DNA of 64,000 bases from Paragonimus westermani (GCA_008508345.1 QNGE01001246.1:59832-123831), one strand, 5' to 3'. Positions 46,830-61,259 are shown, counted from the first letter of the stretch. Program-made: numbers and translations. Notes: a model not told the origin generated them from the sequence alone.

Positions 46830-49800
46830 TCACCAACACTTTCTGGGTAACATGTCGTCTCGGTCACATGTGACAATTTACGTCTGAACCATCAGAAAAA
46901 GCTTTCACTATAAATGTTTTGACAAAAATCACACTAATTGACAGAAATGACATGAGGCTTGCAGTGGTTAAACCGACATATTTTGCACCTAACGTGATTA
47001 GCCGACTTCAATGGACGTTAACTAGGAGTAAGGCTAACGCGTTACAGCGTTTATGTCTGACTAACTCAGATTGAAAGGAAAACTGGTTTGCAAACCTTGT
47101 GATTAACAGTTGCAGACTGATTTCAAGTGGCAGGAGATTCAGCATAGCGCCTTTCCTTATAAGAAATCAGAACCAGATGAATGTTCAAATGTGGCCAAAA
47201 TGGTTAGCGTTAGCCTCCCAAAATTCAAGAGGGACAACAACTAAATCCTTAACTTGTTAGACTGATGTAGTTGCCTCCCGATCTGTTCTACCCAAAAAAT
47301 GTCAGCCATTGTGTTTCAGTTTGTGGACTGGATACCGAGCGGAGTAGGCGAGTTTGTAACACATTGGAACTTCACGTCTCTGTTGATTGCTAACTTTGGT
47401 GAAGTAGTTTGTAGTGTTAACAGGGCGTTTCTTAGCTTCGGCTTTTGTACCTAAGGTTAAGTTACACTAAACCGGTCGTGATATTCCCATATCGTTAGTG
47501 CAGGCGTGTTGGCAACATAAAGTTGCCAAATTTGGTGATCAGCCGTTTCTGAGATAACACGCGTTCATTTGTTCCGCTGTCAATGCTGCCCCAACTGCAA
47601 CACCTTCAACGTATGCCACCGGAGGAGACTAAATGTTATGTTATCCTAAAAGTTTTCGTTAAACCGCTGCTACAAATTTGACTTCATCCCTGCCACATCC
47701 AGTAGGGTTGTTTTATCTTTGAGTAGACTCGGAAGCTATTCCGGAATCTTCAACTTTAAAATAATCAACCAACTTTCAGTTGAAACTAACGATGTTGTTT
47801 ACGCGACTTTTTCAACCAAATGTGATGTCACTGCTATTTGTCTTCTTATCAGATGACCTTGGTATGTTCACTCTAGCGTGTTTCCGCTATTATCCTAAGT
47901 TAGATCATTGCTGACCCAAACTTCAATGCATAATTCAAGTACACTGGTTCACGGAGAGCTTCACTCTACGGTGCACCCATCAACTAAGTGTACCGAGTAC
48001 AGAAGAGCAATGTTAGCATGACACTACGACTAATGTACGCTTTTTTGGATAACCACAACTGAACTGTGGATGGGCAAGTGATAGGAGCTGCGGTGTGACT
48101 CACTCTGGTGGCCCGAAACTAGTGCGACAAAATTTTACGGACGAAAATACTTCTGTGCTTAAACCAAATCATCCATTGTTGTGTCACGAAACAAGCCAAA
48201 AATGTTGGAGAGAATACAATGAAAAGATTCAAAATTAGCGAACTCCTGATGCAAAATCTCAAGACCAAAACACGCAGAAGAGTCAGCTGCAACTTTGTTT
48301 ACTGTCTATACCGCCTATTCCTATTCTGAGTGAGCTACGGATGGCAACAAAACATGACCGATCATTGAAGACAACGGTGGTTCTGCTACCTGCGATTATT
48401 TGGAACAAACCGGTAAACACGGAAAAATGATATCTTATTACTCTGTCACACTTTCTGACTTTCGTTATTTCCCCGATACTTGTACTGACAGCCTAATGCA
48501 TCTGCTCGTTTGTATGTACTGCCAGCATACTCCCAATGAATAGATCAGCGCCGCAAACACTAGGGGTTGTCTTCCGATAAACATGGTGTCAGCATTCCGG
48601 CTATCACGAAGAAATCAATAGCCTATCAAAAACAGTCCATGTTACCAGGTTTATTATTTATAGGATAGGGTTTTCCCGATCACGTCAACGGTTGGCGGTA
48701 CGACTCACGTGTTTAAGACAAGAGATTTTGTGAGCAGTTCATTCCATTATTTCCCTCTCCGGCAGTTGTTTAACAAGGTCACTTTAACCAAGACAGTCAG
48801 TACATGTACAGTCAGGATGTCAATATTGCATAGGGCAAACGTTAGCCGAGTTTAACAAGTCCTACGTAAGTAATGTCTGAACTAGGAAACCTGGAAGGAT
48901 AAACGAGGAAATGAGAGCTATGTGAAATGCGTTTAATGACAACCGTGAAAAATCTCAAATGTAGCATGTCAAGAAAAGAACAAATGGGCGGCATACTACC
49001 TTCTCAACGCGAAACCTCTTCCAGTAAGTACAAACGTATTCCATCGGGAGTGGTTTTTCTAACTGGCAGGAAGGTGGTCGATCTTATGGAAACAGGTCTC
49101 TCTATGTATGACAGCTTCACTTCTTAACCATACTAAAGGAAAATGTACCGTATTGACATTAAGACAGTACATATGGTCACAGGAAGAACTGTCTCTGTTA
49201 ATTTGATCCATCTTTGCTTCAAATTTGAGAGAAAGAAGTGTTTCGGTTACAATGCGATGAAGCATGCTCCAAATGAGCCAGTAATCTGGTTAACACCTCA
49301 CTGATGTTCACAAAAGGACACCGTTGAACTGCAAAATACATATCCCAAGAATCACATGGCGAACTTTAGTCTGATGTAGATCCCATCAACTCCGAAGTGT
49401 AGAATGTCTCATACGCAACCTCCCACGAAACCCCTCGAGTTGGTCAGTGCCCACTTTTCGGTATACGGAACTAATCAAAAACTGGAGTTCTAAATCGTGG
49501 GAAAAGTAGAGTTGAATTTGTCGAATCAATTAGTGGAAATTATTCACGAGCATTTTTATGTACTTCAGCTATCCAACCTGCGGTTATCGCTTAAACCAGT
49601 TGGGTGTTCTCTCACAAGGATGCCGTGTTTTATACCTCGGAAAAATTGAACTCATGCTGATCCACAGGTTGTTTCACATAGAGTTCCTGGAGATGCGTTT
49701 TTTCAACTCTAGTGCATGCCCAAAATTCAACAAAAACAAAGATAGCGATGTAACGTGACACTACTTACAATGTAGCACAGCTTCCAACGTAGTCAGTGAT

Positions 49801-52800
49801 TTTCGCTTAACCTATAAGAATTCGTGTCCACGACTATCGCCTGTCTTCTCTTTTTCCCAAGTGGAAAGTATGTAACCAATGAACAGGTCGTGAAAAGTGA
49901 ACAGTGATCGACTTTTCTGAAGAAGGTGTTCAGTCTTCATCTTCTCCTCTAAAAGACATGCTCAACGGGTGCAAACAGCTGTTCCAATATCACTCATATG
50001 GCGTTCACAAGTACATACAACGTGCCATCACCAAAATAAATCGCACAAGTCAATAAACGGATATGGTGGTGTGTTGCCGTCACACAGAGCTGAATGGAGT
50101 TACTGATGGATTGTGAGAAGGACATAAACATCTGCTAACCACTTTTACTTAGTTTAGGCTTGCTTCGACTTCTACTGTTTGGTAAGGTAGGTGAAGAGTT
50201 CACATGAACTGCTTTTGTGTGCATAGATATAGATGCCAAATTTTTGCGGAAGTGCCCTACACACTTACCAACACGTGCACTCTAGATAAATTTGGTTTGG
50301 CAGGCTAACCCTCGTGAATTACTCGGAATTTAGTTAGTAGCCAGTGTTCTTCGCATCGGAATCAACTGGTCTTCAGATGAGCCTACCCAAACTGACGTAT
50401 TGCAATTTCGGAGGTATTCAGGCATCCATTTTGTTATTCACTAAGCGGTTTACCAGACCTAGGAGGATTGTCAATAACACGGGTGAGAAGAAAAAAGGAA
50501 GGAGAGTTTAGTCGCCCACCACAAAGTAAGGAGGCACATTGAACAGGAAATGTTTGTTGCTATAACACGTACAAAACGGAAGACTGCATCCAAAACAGCT
50601 GACTTTCAAACCGGATAATAGACCTCCATAATGTAGACGAACCGATAAGCACGCGTCGCATAACAACGGGGATGCCGCTCTCCTGCTTCGAGAAACATCC
50701 TAGATTTCTTCAGTTAACCTATGTCTCACTGACCAAAGGTTCTGTCATCGTATGTAACCAATGAAGTTTTTTATTTGTTGCTAGCAAGTCGCCTTCACAG
50801 CTTTAAACTCCCAATAAGACAATCTGTGATAGACGTATAGGAAGTAGATATCGTAGTAATTTGTTACAAAGAAGCCATTAATACAGAAAAATGTGCCATT
50901 ACTTTGCTGTGCCATGATGTTCACACATAACCCGACAATCTAATATGATCGGTTTTGTCTTTTTCCGGACTTTTCACGCCAACGAGTTCTTGGAAAGCTG
51001 GAGATCACAAACCCCGAAATTAGATAACCTTAACTGAACACGAACTGTCTAGATGAGTGAAGTGCTTACTCGTTTCAGTATGGTCGCGTACTGGGCTGCC
51101 CAGTCGAGAAACTCAAAATAACAGTGGTCTGAGCGGTACTAAACGACCTCGATGCGTTAAAAAATAGCGCCCTTTCATAAAGAACCAACAGCATTTACGC
51201 CTGCAACAGGCGTTTGGCGTTTTGATTGGCCCGTTCTTCGTCAGGTTCCACGAAATTACCTCAGGCCCTTCGGTTGTTTGAATCCAGCAGGTATTCAAAG
51301 GACTCGTTTTAATCACCATCTCTTACAAACAAATGCTATGTAGTGGTTGATTGCCATTTCTGATCGGTTGGCTCCAATCGACTACAACTTCACTTGCAGC
51401 AACTTGCGCTTCAATCGTTACAAATATAACGCCCGTTTTTGTACACAACTGCTAAGAAATATTATGAATTTGGTTGCAACCATCCATAAATACCGAGGAT
51501 GCAGTACACTCCGTGCGATTCCCGGCAAATCCACCGTCCTTGAGACTTCCATCGCCTGTGAAAAATTTGCGCGGTGTGAGTTTTACTTCCTGTCCAATTT
51601 CTTCATGGAAAACAGTTTGTAGGTCAACGACAAAACTGATTAGGAATCTGCAGTTTATTCCAAAAACTACGCATACCTTGTTTTCACATTTTGTCCATTC
51701 AACACTGTTCAAACTCCATCTGTGAAAAATTCCCTCCACGGAATCTTTTTGCTTCATCTCCTACGTCACTTGAGTGTGTTGACACGTCTACCGTTCCAAG
51801 TCATTGTTTCCCTCTAGACAGACCTAAATAAATGCTGCATCTATGTAGGGATGTTAACTTATTTGTCAAAAATATCTCCGAATATGTGAAAACTGTGTTA
51901 AAAGTGAAGTCCATCGTTCCCGCTATGATCAGAATGTACTCTAGAACTGAAAAAATCCTCCGGCCGCAATCCTATTCGTCTTTGTTCCGTTGAGTTTAAA
52001 TTCATTTTTCGAATATGTTTTGAAAACAAATTTCACTGTGCAAAATGTTCTTTTAATTTGTCTATTGGTGTAGATGCCACAGTGATCACTGATTCTGATA
52101 AACGATACAATCTTTTGTTGAGATAACACTAACGAACGTTGCAATTGACTGTAGTGAAGGAAGAATGAATCACCCTGAAGTAGCTAAGTGAATAACCAGC
52201 TGGAACAAGTGAATATTGAACAGACCCCGTCCACAATAGATCGCATTACTCAACACTAACATAAAAGCATTTTTCAAGGTAATTTTCACCCAGACAGCAG
52301 ATGTTCTCTAAGTTTCAAGGTGGTCGTAATTTTTTCTCCCACCTAATAAGCAGTCAGATGTCAGGTGGTTCTCTGAAGGCATGTAAGTGTGGTTGGACTG
52401 TGTTCCTGTATTATGCTAGAGTTATGAACTCAAAGCTCCCTGAATGAAGCTAAATAACTTTATCTTAAGATCCACCTCAAAAACAAATTTGTCATTGAAG
52501 GCACTGGTACACTACCTTCGACGTGCGGGTAACGATTACACTAGTGTGTTGTTCTACGAGAGAGAAAGTGAAACGGTTCCGTGATTTGAGAACAGTAATA
52601 TAGTTAAGTTTGGCATCCAGCATTAAGTTAATTGACAGTCGTAAATGAGTGTAGAGTTGCTCCAAGATTGGCTGCAAACTGGCAATAACAAAGCGTTAAC
52701 TGGGTAACTGCCCTACTATCCTGAGTAATATAATTTCATTGTTTGTATCCCGAGTTAAGCTTCAGCCTCAAAGTGCTAGATCAATCTAACGGATAAAACG

Positions 52801-55800
52801 GAAGTACAGGAAACGACTGTTGATACACGTGTCAAGGTTTACTGGTGACATTCCTAACTAAAACTGCAACTTCATCGTTTAAGACGATGAGCGTTGTTGA
52901 TCATGTAACCGATAGCCAAACATGGGAGGTTGGTTCTTGGTTAAGTATTACCATTTGTTTAAGAAGACGCAACACTACTGGTTAATATGTTTTTACATTC
53001 TGATCATAAAATGACTTGTCACTCACTCTAACAATCTATAAATACCGAATCTTTTCACAGAAATACATACTTTGGAACAATAAAGCAACCAGTAAATGCT
53101 TTACGGTCCATTCAGTCACACTGGAAAATGAGGACCTGGTACCCTTAGAAAGCTGTTCTAGAAAAAAACATGAAATATCTGGTGAACAGACCAAGGAAAA
53201 TTACTACGGAACAATTCAACCAACTAGAACTACGCACAAGATGTGACACTTTCAATCTTGGTAGCACAAACCGAACACAGCAAATGATAGTTTACTACAG
53301 CGCCTAAGTATTGAACAGACTAAGATCGAATAGGGGATTTGTTTTAAACCTTGTGTTGGTGATAATATGCAACAGGCTGCCGGGAGTTCATGCTTTTAAG
53401 AACGAAGATCAAAACATCATTACATATCAGCGCAATGCCTTAAAACTAGATTGTTTTGTGTCAGTAGGCCAGTTCGGCAACACTATTTTGCAGAATTATA
53501 CAGGCGGCTCTCTTTGAATGTCGACGAAATCATCTGTAAACTTTGACAGAAATATATTCTTTTGGAACGGCAGCAGAATTTGTATGATATGAAAACACAA
53601 TTAGTGATACACAACTGGTTAACCAAAGTGAATATGAAGCCAATGTAACCGAAAAAGGGTTTCTAAAAATACCTTTTAACTTGCATAAATGTTGCAGCAG
53701 TTTGTACCAGAGTTGTGTTTCGAAAGCATTGAGGATATTGAGTCGGTCCAGCACAGGTTGACAATACGTCGATGATGGCTGCTAATTTCAGACAGCTGGA
53801 ATTGATAACTATACTATATGCTGCACAGTTTTACTGTACAAACGCGACACCAATATCGCTTAGCACGGACTACTCCACAAAGCTACTTTTTCTACCTGCG
53901 GGGTACTTCCTCATGGAGGACAACTTCGATCGATCCCGAAAGTGTATACCTTAAAAGGAAGAGTTCACAAAAATTATTTCATCACGTTGCATACCGAACG
54001 AAACAGATAGCCAGTTGCAGTATTCTGTTTTAGTGATAGACACCACCTAACAAGACAAACATAGAATTCTCTGGAATAGATGCCTGCTTCTTTAATGTAG
54101 TTTTCTGTGTCCAATTTCCCCCGGCCTGTCACATGTTTAGCTTATAGCCAGCTATATCATAGACGTGTTCGCGACTGTTCAGGCAAACTAATCCAGAAAA
54201 GTAGCGTACTTAGGGAAGTCAATCATGTTTGACTCCTTAACTGACCACCTAGTCCATAAGTTTTCGTTAGCTCGAAAAGTCTTTGGATATCACAGTCATT
54301 TATCACACTTTTTGGTTTGCAAACCATCAAAGACCTGTTTCTAGTGTGAAACTGATCACTTTTGACTATGTTTCTTACACTATAGTTAACTATTATAGTA
54401 AACCAGCCTCTAAAAGCTCCTCGATTAATTCTCCTCAAATTAAACTTGAGTGACCGTGTACGATAAACCAGTTTGAATCGTGTGTCACGTGCTGGGTCTG
54501 TGCGTCAAAGCATGGAAGCGTGTGTGCGCATATCACACATAACAATGCAGACCGACTTGCACACCGTTTGGTTTAACAACTCTGAGCATCGTCGGGGGGT
54601 AAAGTACGGTGCCAAATGAGTGATTGCTTCGGATCACGTGGAATGCGTTCAGCGTCTGCTGCTGTTTAAATCTGAGACGTAGACAGGATCACATGCCGAT
54701 CGATGTGTGCCTGGCTGGTTCTATACATTCTTGTGGGCCCATCGCTTTTCTGAAACCCTTATTTCATCTATGTTGAACATTTACACTATTTATTTTAACG
54801 TTAGTCTTAGTGAGTTATTTTTCGGGGAGAGGTTGTCATTGTGACCGTTTCAAGTAAGTGACCACCAGTTTCAGAGTGACCTAAGCTAACAAGTGCACGA
54901 AATCCGTGAGTTTTCTCTGTTTCTACCGTCACGTCAAAATACAAATTCCTTTGAACTAACACTTATACCGTAGGTGCTAGAAATTAATCATTCAACAGTT
55001 TTCCGAAGACTGTTAAACTCGATGCTCATTTAGTGCTGGTGTATGCTGGACGTACTTGCTAGGACACTCAACAAAAGAACTTGCTCATTTTATTCAGGAT
55101 ATCATCTGCCATAATTACTGTAAACCTACTTGTCTGTATCTTGCACGATGAAATCCCACACATTTTGCGAAAAGTGTGGGATAGTTTTGTCTGCCATAGA
55201 TTCAATTCGAACTTATTCTGATCAAAAATACCATAAAAACCCTTTAATTTTAGCTAGTTTCTCTGCTGTTTGATATAAAGCAAACATTGTGTCATAGTTA
55301 TTCCGAATACCAAGGCGTATTTCACCGTAGGCTGGTTACGGGTATTTTAATCACGGTCGAAGTAAAAATGCATGATGCACTGAATTGGAAACACTCACCG
55401 ATTATATCAATGATACAGTATGTTCTTAAGAGAATGAACTGACCGTATCATTTTAGAAACCAAGACATGGATTCTTAAGCTGAAATGTTGGACCATTTTC
55501 CTCTTTGTAAGTAAGCCAACTTCGTATAGTACATCAAGAGAATTTGTCAATTTCCTTAACAGAACATTTTTTCTGATGAATAATTTGGAAGCAAATGTAT
55601 GCACATAGCAGATAAAATTGCCATTGAGCTTATATTGCATCACTGCAAGCGTAGCCAGTCAAACATGCATCCTCCAGTTGACGTTTAGGCCGAATTAGGA
55701 ACTAATGCAAAACAACAGAGAGATAGTTTCTACGTCCGACCTCATCAGACCGTAAGATTGGATGAGATCAAGATGTTTAAAAGGACGGTCATGTAGGTCA

Positions 55801-58800
55801 CTCACAGAATGGGGCATTTCTGTATTCAGGTACTGTGTACGTGTTTGAAGGTAATTCTATCTGAATGTCTGTAAAGTGCCTGTGCTCATGTCATATAAAA
55901 TGAATTGTACTGTCCTAGTTATGTCTTGACCCATGCACCTTCCACGTCCAATGTAGGTTTAAAGGAGCAGTTTACAGCTTGAATAAGCTGAATAGCCTAA
56001 TAGCGGGCTAGAAAGATCTCCGTACCTAGATCTAAAAGCTGTAAAACTTCAGTGCTAGCTTCTGAGCTAGGGGTAAAATCGTCTTGAAAACGCAAGTCGA
56101 AAGAAAACAGAATGCATTGTGTTATTCACAGAAAATGCCAAGTTTAGAAACAAACGTTAGTGCAGTATAGACGTGCATACATTGCGTAAGATACGATGAC
56201 TTATTTGCCAGGTGAAACTCCTCAGACAAGTGAAACGTCACATTCACTGTTGGATCTCTTGAAGTTCGTCCGGTACGTGTGTCGTCTTAAGATCGATATG
56301 ATGCGAAACGGTGAATTCGTTGAAGCATATTTGGTTTGTTTGTAGAAAGTCGATCCAAAACTTGTCTTTATTTGTCTTTGCTGTGCTCAGTAAACCATCG
56401 TGATAGATTTTTTATCATAACTGCCCATAAAGGGTCTGTTTTCTTCTTTTTTCTGATAAGCATTGCTCATCTATTGAAACTTTCTTTCTTGTTGTTTGAC
56501 ACTATCATCTTCCCCTGCATCCGATTGTTTTAATAAGCTCTTTTTCCGTTGACTGATTGCCATTTGCAGATTCGTGTTTGGTTAGTTAATTCTGAATGCT
56601 TTTCTACTGGACAGTTCGTGTATGTGATTAATTCACATTCAAAATGAAAGAAAGCTTTTGTTGTAACTTTGTCAAACTATCGATCGCATTTTCTGACGTT
56701 TTTGAACTAGGAAGTTGGTCCGGTTAACCCTACCGTCTGAATGAGCGCTACTGAAATCGTCGATTGTGCGTTACTGAGTGAGTTGTTGTAAATCACCAGG
56801 TGCGAATCAGCAATCAATGTGGTTGGTAGCTTAGATATTCGGTTGTTAGCTGAACTTGGCATTTGTGCTGCAAACTTTTTGCCGCCAAGCTAGATAGCAC
56901 CATCAGTGCCCACAGGCTTGGGTCCGCGGAAACTGGTGAAATTCAACGAGCAACTGTTGGTACCCAAAAGTCAGCTGACCTTCTGACCCGAATTCTGAGG
57001 ATTTATTTTTTATTGTTTTCAGACTTTTATCCAAAAACCCGTTTAGTCAATTTTCATTGCTGTTGCATTCTCAAGTGAAGTAGGACTGGTCGATTTTTCC
57101 TGTTCGATTAGGTCTGTCACTTTCTCTTTTTGGACCGTTCAGCGGTTCGATTATACATCTCCCATCTTACAGCCTAGATTTGATCTGCACAAAATGCTAT
57201 TTTCTGTACCTAGGCATGGTGACCCTAATATCTACTCAAGTCTGTGATCTTCGTTGATCCACAGATTTCGTCTAATTCGACATGTTTTTTATCGATTCGG
57301 ATGATGGGCTATGCACAGTGAAATAGCCAGAAGGTCCGACAACCGAATACCTAAACTGTCAACCTGAGCTATCAGTTCCGCTAATGCTACTAACAGTTGA
57401 ATTTTTACTTATAAACTAGTGCACCTGGCTGACATCCTGTGAAACATGTAGAGATGACACTTCTTAGATTTCCTGTGAAGTTGGAAAACTTCTTACATAA
57501 AATGTGTTCCAAGGTTCGCGAGTGGCGTTAGGTATTTTAATGACAGACGGGAAGTCATACTTCAGAGAGAACTTCCGCAAACCCCTCGCCTGAAATTCGT
57601 AAGTAATAATGAAAGACTTTATATTACCCTAGAATTCTGGAGGATATCGGTGAAGTCTGTTCTCTACAAACAGCCACGCAGAACTAGCATCAACTGAATT
57701 GTCCAGTTCAGTTCAAACTTCAGCTGCTATATGCGAATTGTCCGTTGTATGCCAACGCGCAAGGTATTTCCTCACGAAAAGTCGTTCAGTAAACACGGTT
57801 TGGAACCTGAAACCCATCGACGTTTTCCTACGTTTTCTAGTACCACTTTGGGCTCAATAAGCAGCGAGTTTGTGTTAATGTGCCTAGTGCACCCCCGTCA
57901 GTTTCGGTTCATTTAACATGGAGTTATTTGTTTTCGACTTCTGTGTGCGACATCTCACCAGTTCCGCATACTTAATGATCCTTTCAACTCCTCACCTAGT
58001 CTGTAATTCCTATGCGTCATGGTTTGAGTGTAATCCACACCGAATTTGAGATACTGTACAATGTATCAGTGAACTGTTGTTCACCCGAAAAATATTGTTC
58101 TTCAATATGATGTCACTGACATGTTGACGGAGTTTACAGTTAAGTGACTATTCCGTGATTTTTACTATTGGAAAACTAAGATGTAGACTGTACATAAATT
58201 ACTTGCATTGCAGCCTGCCAAGTCAGTAATTTTCAGTCTGCTGTCAAATGATGTGGGTTTGTTCACTGCAATCAAACATTAAAGTCAAACAAATTTGTTT
58301 TACAGCCGAAAACCTGATATACAGAAAGTTTGAAACGAGCGAATGAGTGGCATTCACAAAGTGGTTTGGGATAAACTTCCAGTACACGTGAGAAAAGTGC
58401 AAGGATATCTGTAGAAGACAGAATAAACTGATGCAGGTTGATATTTGAACAAGCAGTCTTGTGCAATGAGCCGAACAGTTTGTTCTCCCTCCTAAGACCA
58501 GAGGCAATCAAACTTTCACCGTCGCGACCTCCTGTGGTGAATTAGCGAAATTCACGATCATCCACAACAGAACAACAGAAGATTATCCGGTGGCCAATCT
58601 GGACCTGTGACACAGTGGACTCACTGCCAGATCTTAGGTTGTATCTGTGTAATAGACTTCTATTGGACCAAACTCTCCAATCACACAGCAAACTATATTT
58701 GCACTCTAATTTGCAATGTAACTTATATTAATTACTCTGATTTGTATCGAACCAACCGTATTCAGCCAGGCTGCCGCTTTCTCACTGACCTTTTCCAGTT

Positions 58801-59995
58801 GAGTAAGTTTTGTCCAAACCGGAATGCATGGACTAGACGCATATCTAATCGTGTTCTAAAGCACACTACTGCACTCACCTTCTGGTTAGGTGATTATTTG
58901 CAGCCTTCTCAAAACGGAACTCTTCCACAAACGCTTGTTCTACCATTACATACTGACCAAATATTTTCCTATCGGATAAGCTACAAACCACTACTATTCC
59001 ACTCTTAACCTATGATTAACACAAACTCCGGAAATTGTAAAATAACACACTTTACAAGAAAAATGACAAAACTAAGAAAGTGACACATTTTTGACACAGT
59101 AAATGAGCCTATGCCTTTTTACACACGAGTTCCATTCGTGACCCGAGTTTGAAAATTCTGATTTTTAATTTTGTTTTGACACTGGGATGGAGGTAAGTTT
59201 TAGACTTTTATTGTTTCCATTTAGAAGAAAGTTAGTTCACGAAGGTCTACTCACTCGAACTGTACCAAGACTTCCGAAGATCGTTTTACAGGAAGCCATG
59301 ATTATTACTTTTGCTTTCAGCCAGAACCTTTCAGAATCCACACATCAGAATCTCCACTTCACTACACAATCGCTAGACAATTCAGTGAGTCGCACTTGTT
59401 ATGTAAACACCAAGGATCTTTCCGCAATAATAGGATTAGAATTTAGCACCTAATTTACGTCAAATATCAAAGCTGGAAGTAGCTCCTTAAAATACTGACG
59501 GAGGCTTCGAGTAAGCTTTCAAAACATTGTCCGTTTTTTCGTCATTGATATCTATAGCTCCAATGACCTTTCCAAGCAGTACAACCTATCCTTTTTGTTC
59601 GCTTCCTATTGTTGACATCAAGTTACTGTCTTTTTAAACGTTCAAATTTTTTCATTTGCCTTCAGATTGTTAGTGTTTTCTTCTTACGAAAAAGTACTCA
59701 AGTCACCGAAGTTTCTCAAAATGTCAGTGAGATAACAAAGAATGAGCGCCTACTTTTCACTTCGGAATTTTTGGAAAGCAGATGATTTCGTTTTCTCAAA
59801 ATAATTTGAAACTCAATATTACGTTCAGAGAAGTAATGATGCACCTTTGTGATAGCCGCCTTACTTTGTTATATGGAATAGTATTGTCATGGGTAGATTT
59901 CATTTCATTGCATAAGGCACAAAGTGATTTGCGTCGCAAGTATTCGTCTTGATGTACTTGGCTTTTTTCTATGATTGCTACTGAGAAATCTGGTA
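46830..59995. other. Long unassigned region, no gene recognised
   Basis: About 13 kb with only short open frames, none matching a family I know. Noted structures: an inverted repeat ATCCCACAC/GTGTGGGAT at 55153-55182; a 7-bp hairpin ACGCCTG/CAGGCGT near 51200; a 133-codon frame at 58607-59008 that is within chance length; and a frame at 59209-59453 preceded by a short GT-AG pair (59193-59224). I see no support for calling any of them a gene. Confidence 0.5.
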
Positions 59996-60008
59996 TATTT
60001 AATAAGTT

Positions 60009-60117
60009 TCAGGATACTCAACTGTGGAAAATCTGAGCTTCAGAAGGATTCGAGTCAGCTACAGAAACATCATGCCCAAATGCGGTATGTACTGTACCAG
60101 CTGAGCTACTAAACCAG
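60009..60117 (-). mobile_element. tRNA-derived SINE copy S3
   Basis: The minus strand reads GGTTTAGTAGCTCAGCTGGTA (A-box region) and a weaker B-box, GACTCGAATCC, then GAAGCTCAGATTTTCCACAG and TGAGTATCCTGAAAC. That tail aligns with copy S1 (CTGACTTTTCATAATTGGGTC...CCTGAAATC) and copy S2. It does not fold as a complete tRNA. Confidence 0.6.
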
Positions 60118-60119
60118 GC

Positions 60120-60338
60120 AGGAAGCTCAGTTTTTTCACATTTGAACTCAATCACCCATCCGTTTCTCTGCCTCATGTGGATTCCAAAAAGTGGTCCAGG
60201 GGTGTGACCACCATGCAGAATTTCTCAAGCAGTTCACGGTGGGATACACTAAAGCCACTGTTGAGCATTGAACTGGCATCATTCGAAATCCGGTATGTTC
60301 ATGACGTCTTGTATATTTTTAGCTAGCTTCTTTCGTTA
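60120..60338. other. Unassigned sequence between SINE S3 and LINE A'
   Basis: No gene or repeat is recognised. Confidence 0.5.
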
Positions 60339-60514
60339 TTAAAGCGCTGGGTAGACCGATGTGGGGATGTGTAGATCACATTTTCACTCTTCGTCAAATT
60401 TTGGAGCAACGTCATGTGTACCGCCAGCCAACAGTTGTTGTGTTTCTCGACTATAAAGGTGCATTCGATTCACTGGATCGATCTACACTTTCAGAGTAGC
60501 TCAAACGCATAGGT

Positions 60515-61201
60515 ATGCCGACTAAGTACGTGAACATACTGTCGGCACTCTATTCCCATACCTCAGCTCAGGTTAGGGCTTACGGTGAACTGTCTGACAG
60601 TTTCAGCACCATGAGCGGCGTACGTCAAGGCTGTCCACTGTCACCATTTTTGTTTAATTTCGTCATAGACGAAATAATGGAGGATTGTCTGCGGCACTCA
60701 CAAGATGCCGGCGTGGACCTCCTACCTGGTGAAAAACTGACTGATCTTGATTATGCTGACGACGAGGTGTTGTTGTTTGACAACTTTCAATCGGCACAAG
60801 TAATGCTAGACGCTATTTCGCGTTCCGCTAAATACTTCGGAATGCGCTTTGCAGCCTCAAAATGCAAAGTGCTTCTGCAGGATTGCTGTGACTACGTAGA
60901 TTTGAGGTTACATGATGTAGTCATGAAGGTTGTTGACCGGTTTGTATACCTGAGAAGCTGCATCCACAGCGGTGGAGGTGTAGGGAATGAAATAGAAGCG
61001 CGCATCTCTAAGGCTAGGGCGATATTCGCGAATTTGAGACATCTCTGGCGACAGAGGTGTATTTCTCTGAAGATTAAATGTCGTGTATATAAGACAACGG
61101 TGAGGGCCGTATTACTTTACGGCAGCGAGACCTGGCCGCTCAGGGTAGAAGACGTGAACCGTCTTCAAGTATTTGACCACCGATGTCTGCGTTCAATCGC
61201 T
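60515..61201 (+). pseudogene. Reverse transcriptase open segment of LINE A' (RT motifs to C-terminal region)
   Basis: 229 uninterrupted codons follow the TAG at 60497, starting MPTKYVNILSALYSHTSAQV. They include the RQGCPLSP fingers/palm motif, the catalytic YADD, and the downstream FDHRCLRSIA motif at the gap edge. This is the best-preserved LINE coding sequence in the window. Relative to copy A it keeps the TGT codon where A has TGA, and the 14 nt that A has lost. Apparent codons beyond the gap are 3' UTR, not protein. Confidence 0.8.
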
Positions 61202-61259
61202 NNNNNNNNNNNNNNNNNNNNNNNNNNNNNNNNNNNNNNNNNNNNNNNNNNNNNNNNNN
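61202..61259. other. Assembly gap of 58 Ns inside LINE A'
   Basis: Flanking bases 61201 and about 61263 align with positions 541 and 979 of LINE copy A, so a full copy would hold about 435 nt where 58 Ns are written. The gap length is therefore probably not the true distance. Confidence 0.9.

Noticed and set aside
53311..53517. Signal-peptide-like frame (LNLVLVIICNRLPGVHA)
   Set aside because: There is no ATG at a suitable place, it is short, and a hydrophobic run alone is common in AT-rich non-coding DNA.
58607..59008. 133-codon open frame
   Set aside because: Several frames of this length are expected by chance in 64 kb read six ways. No motif or family was recognised.
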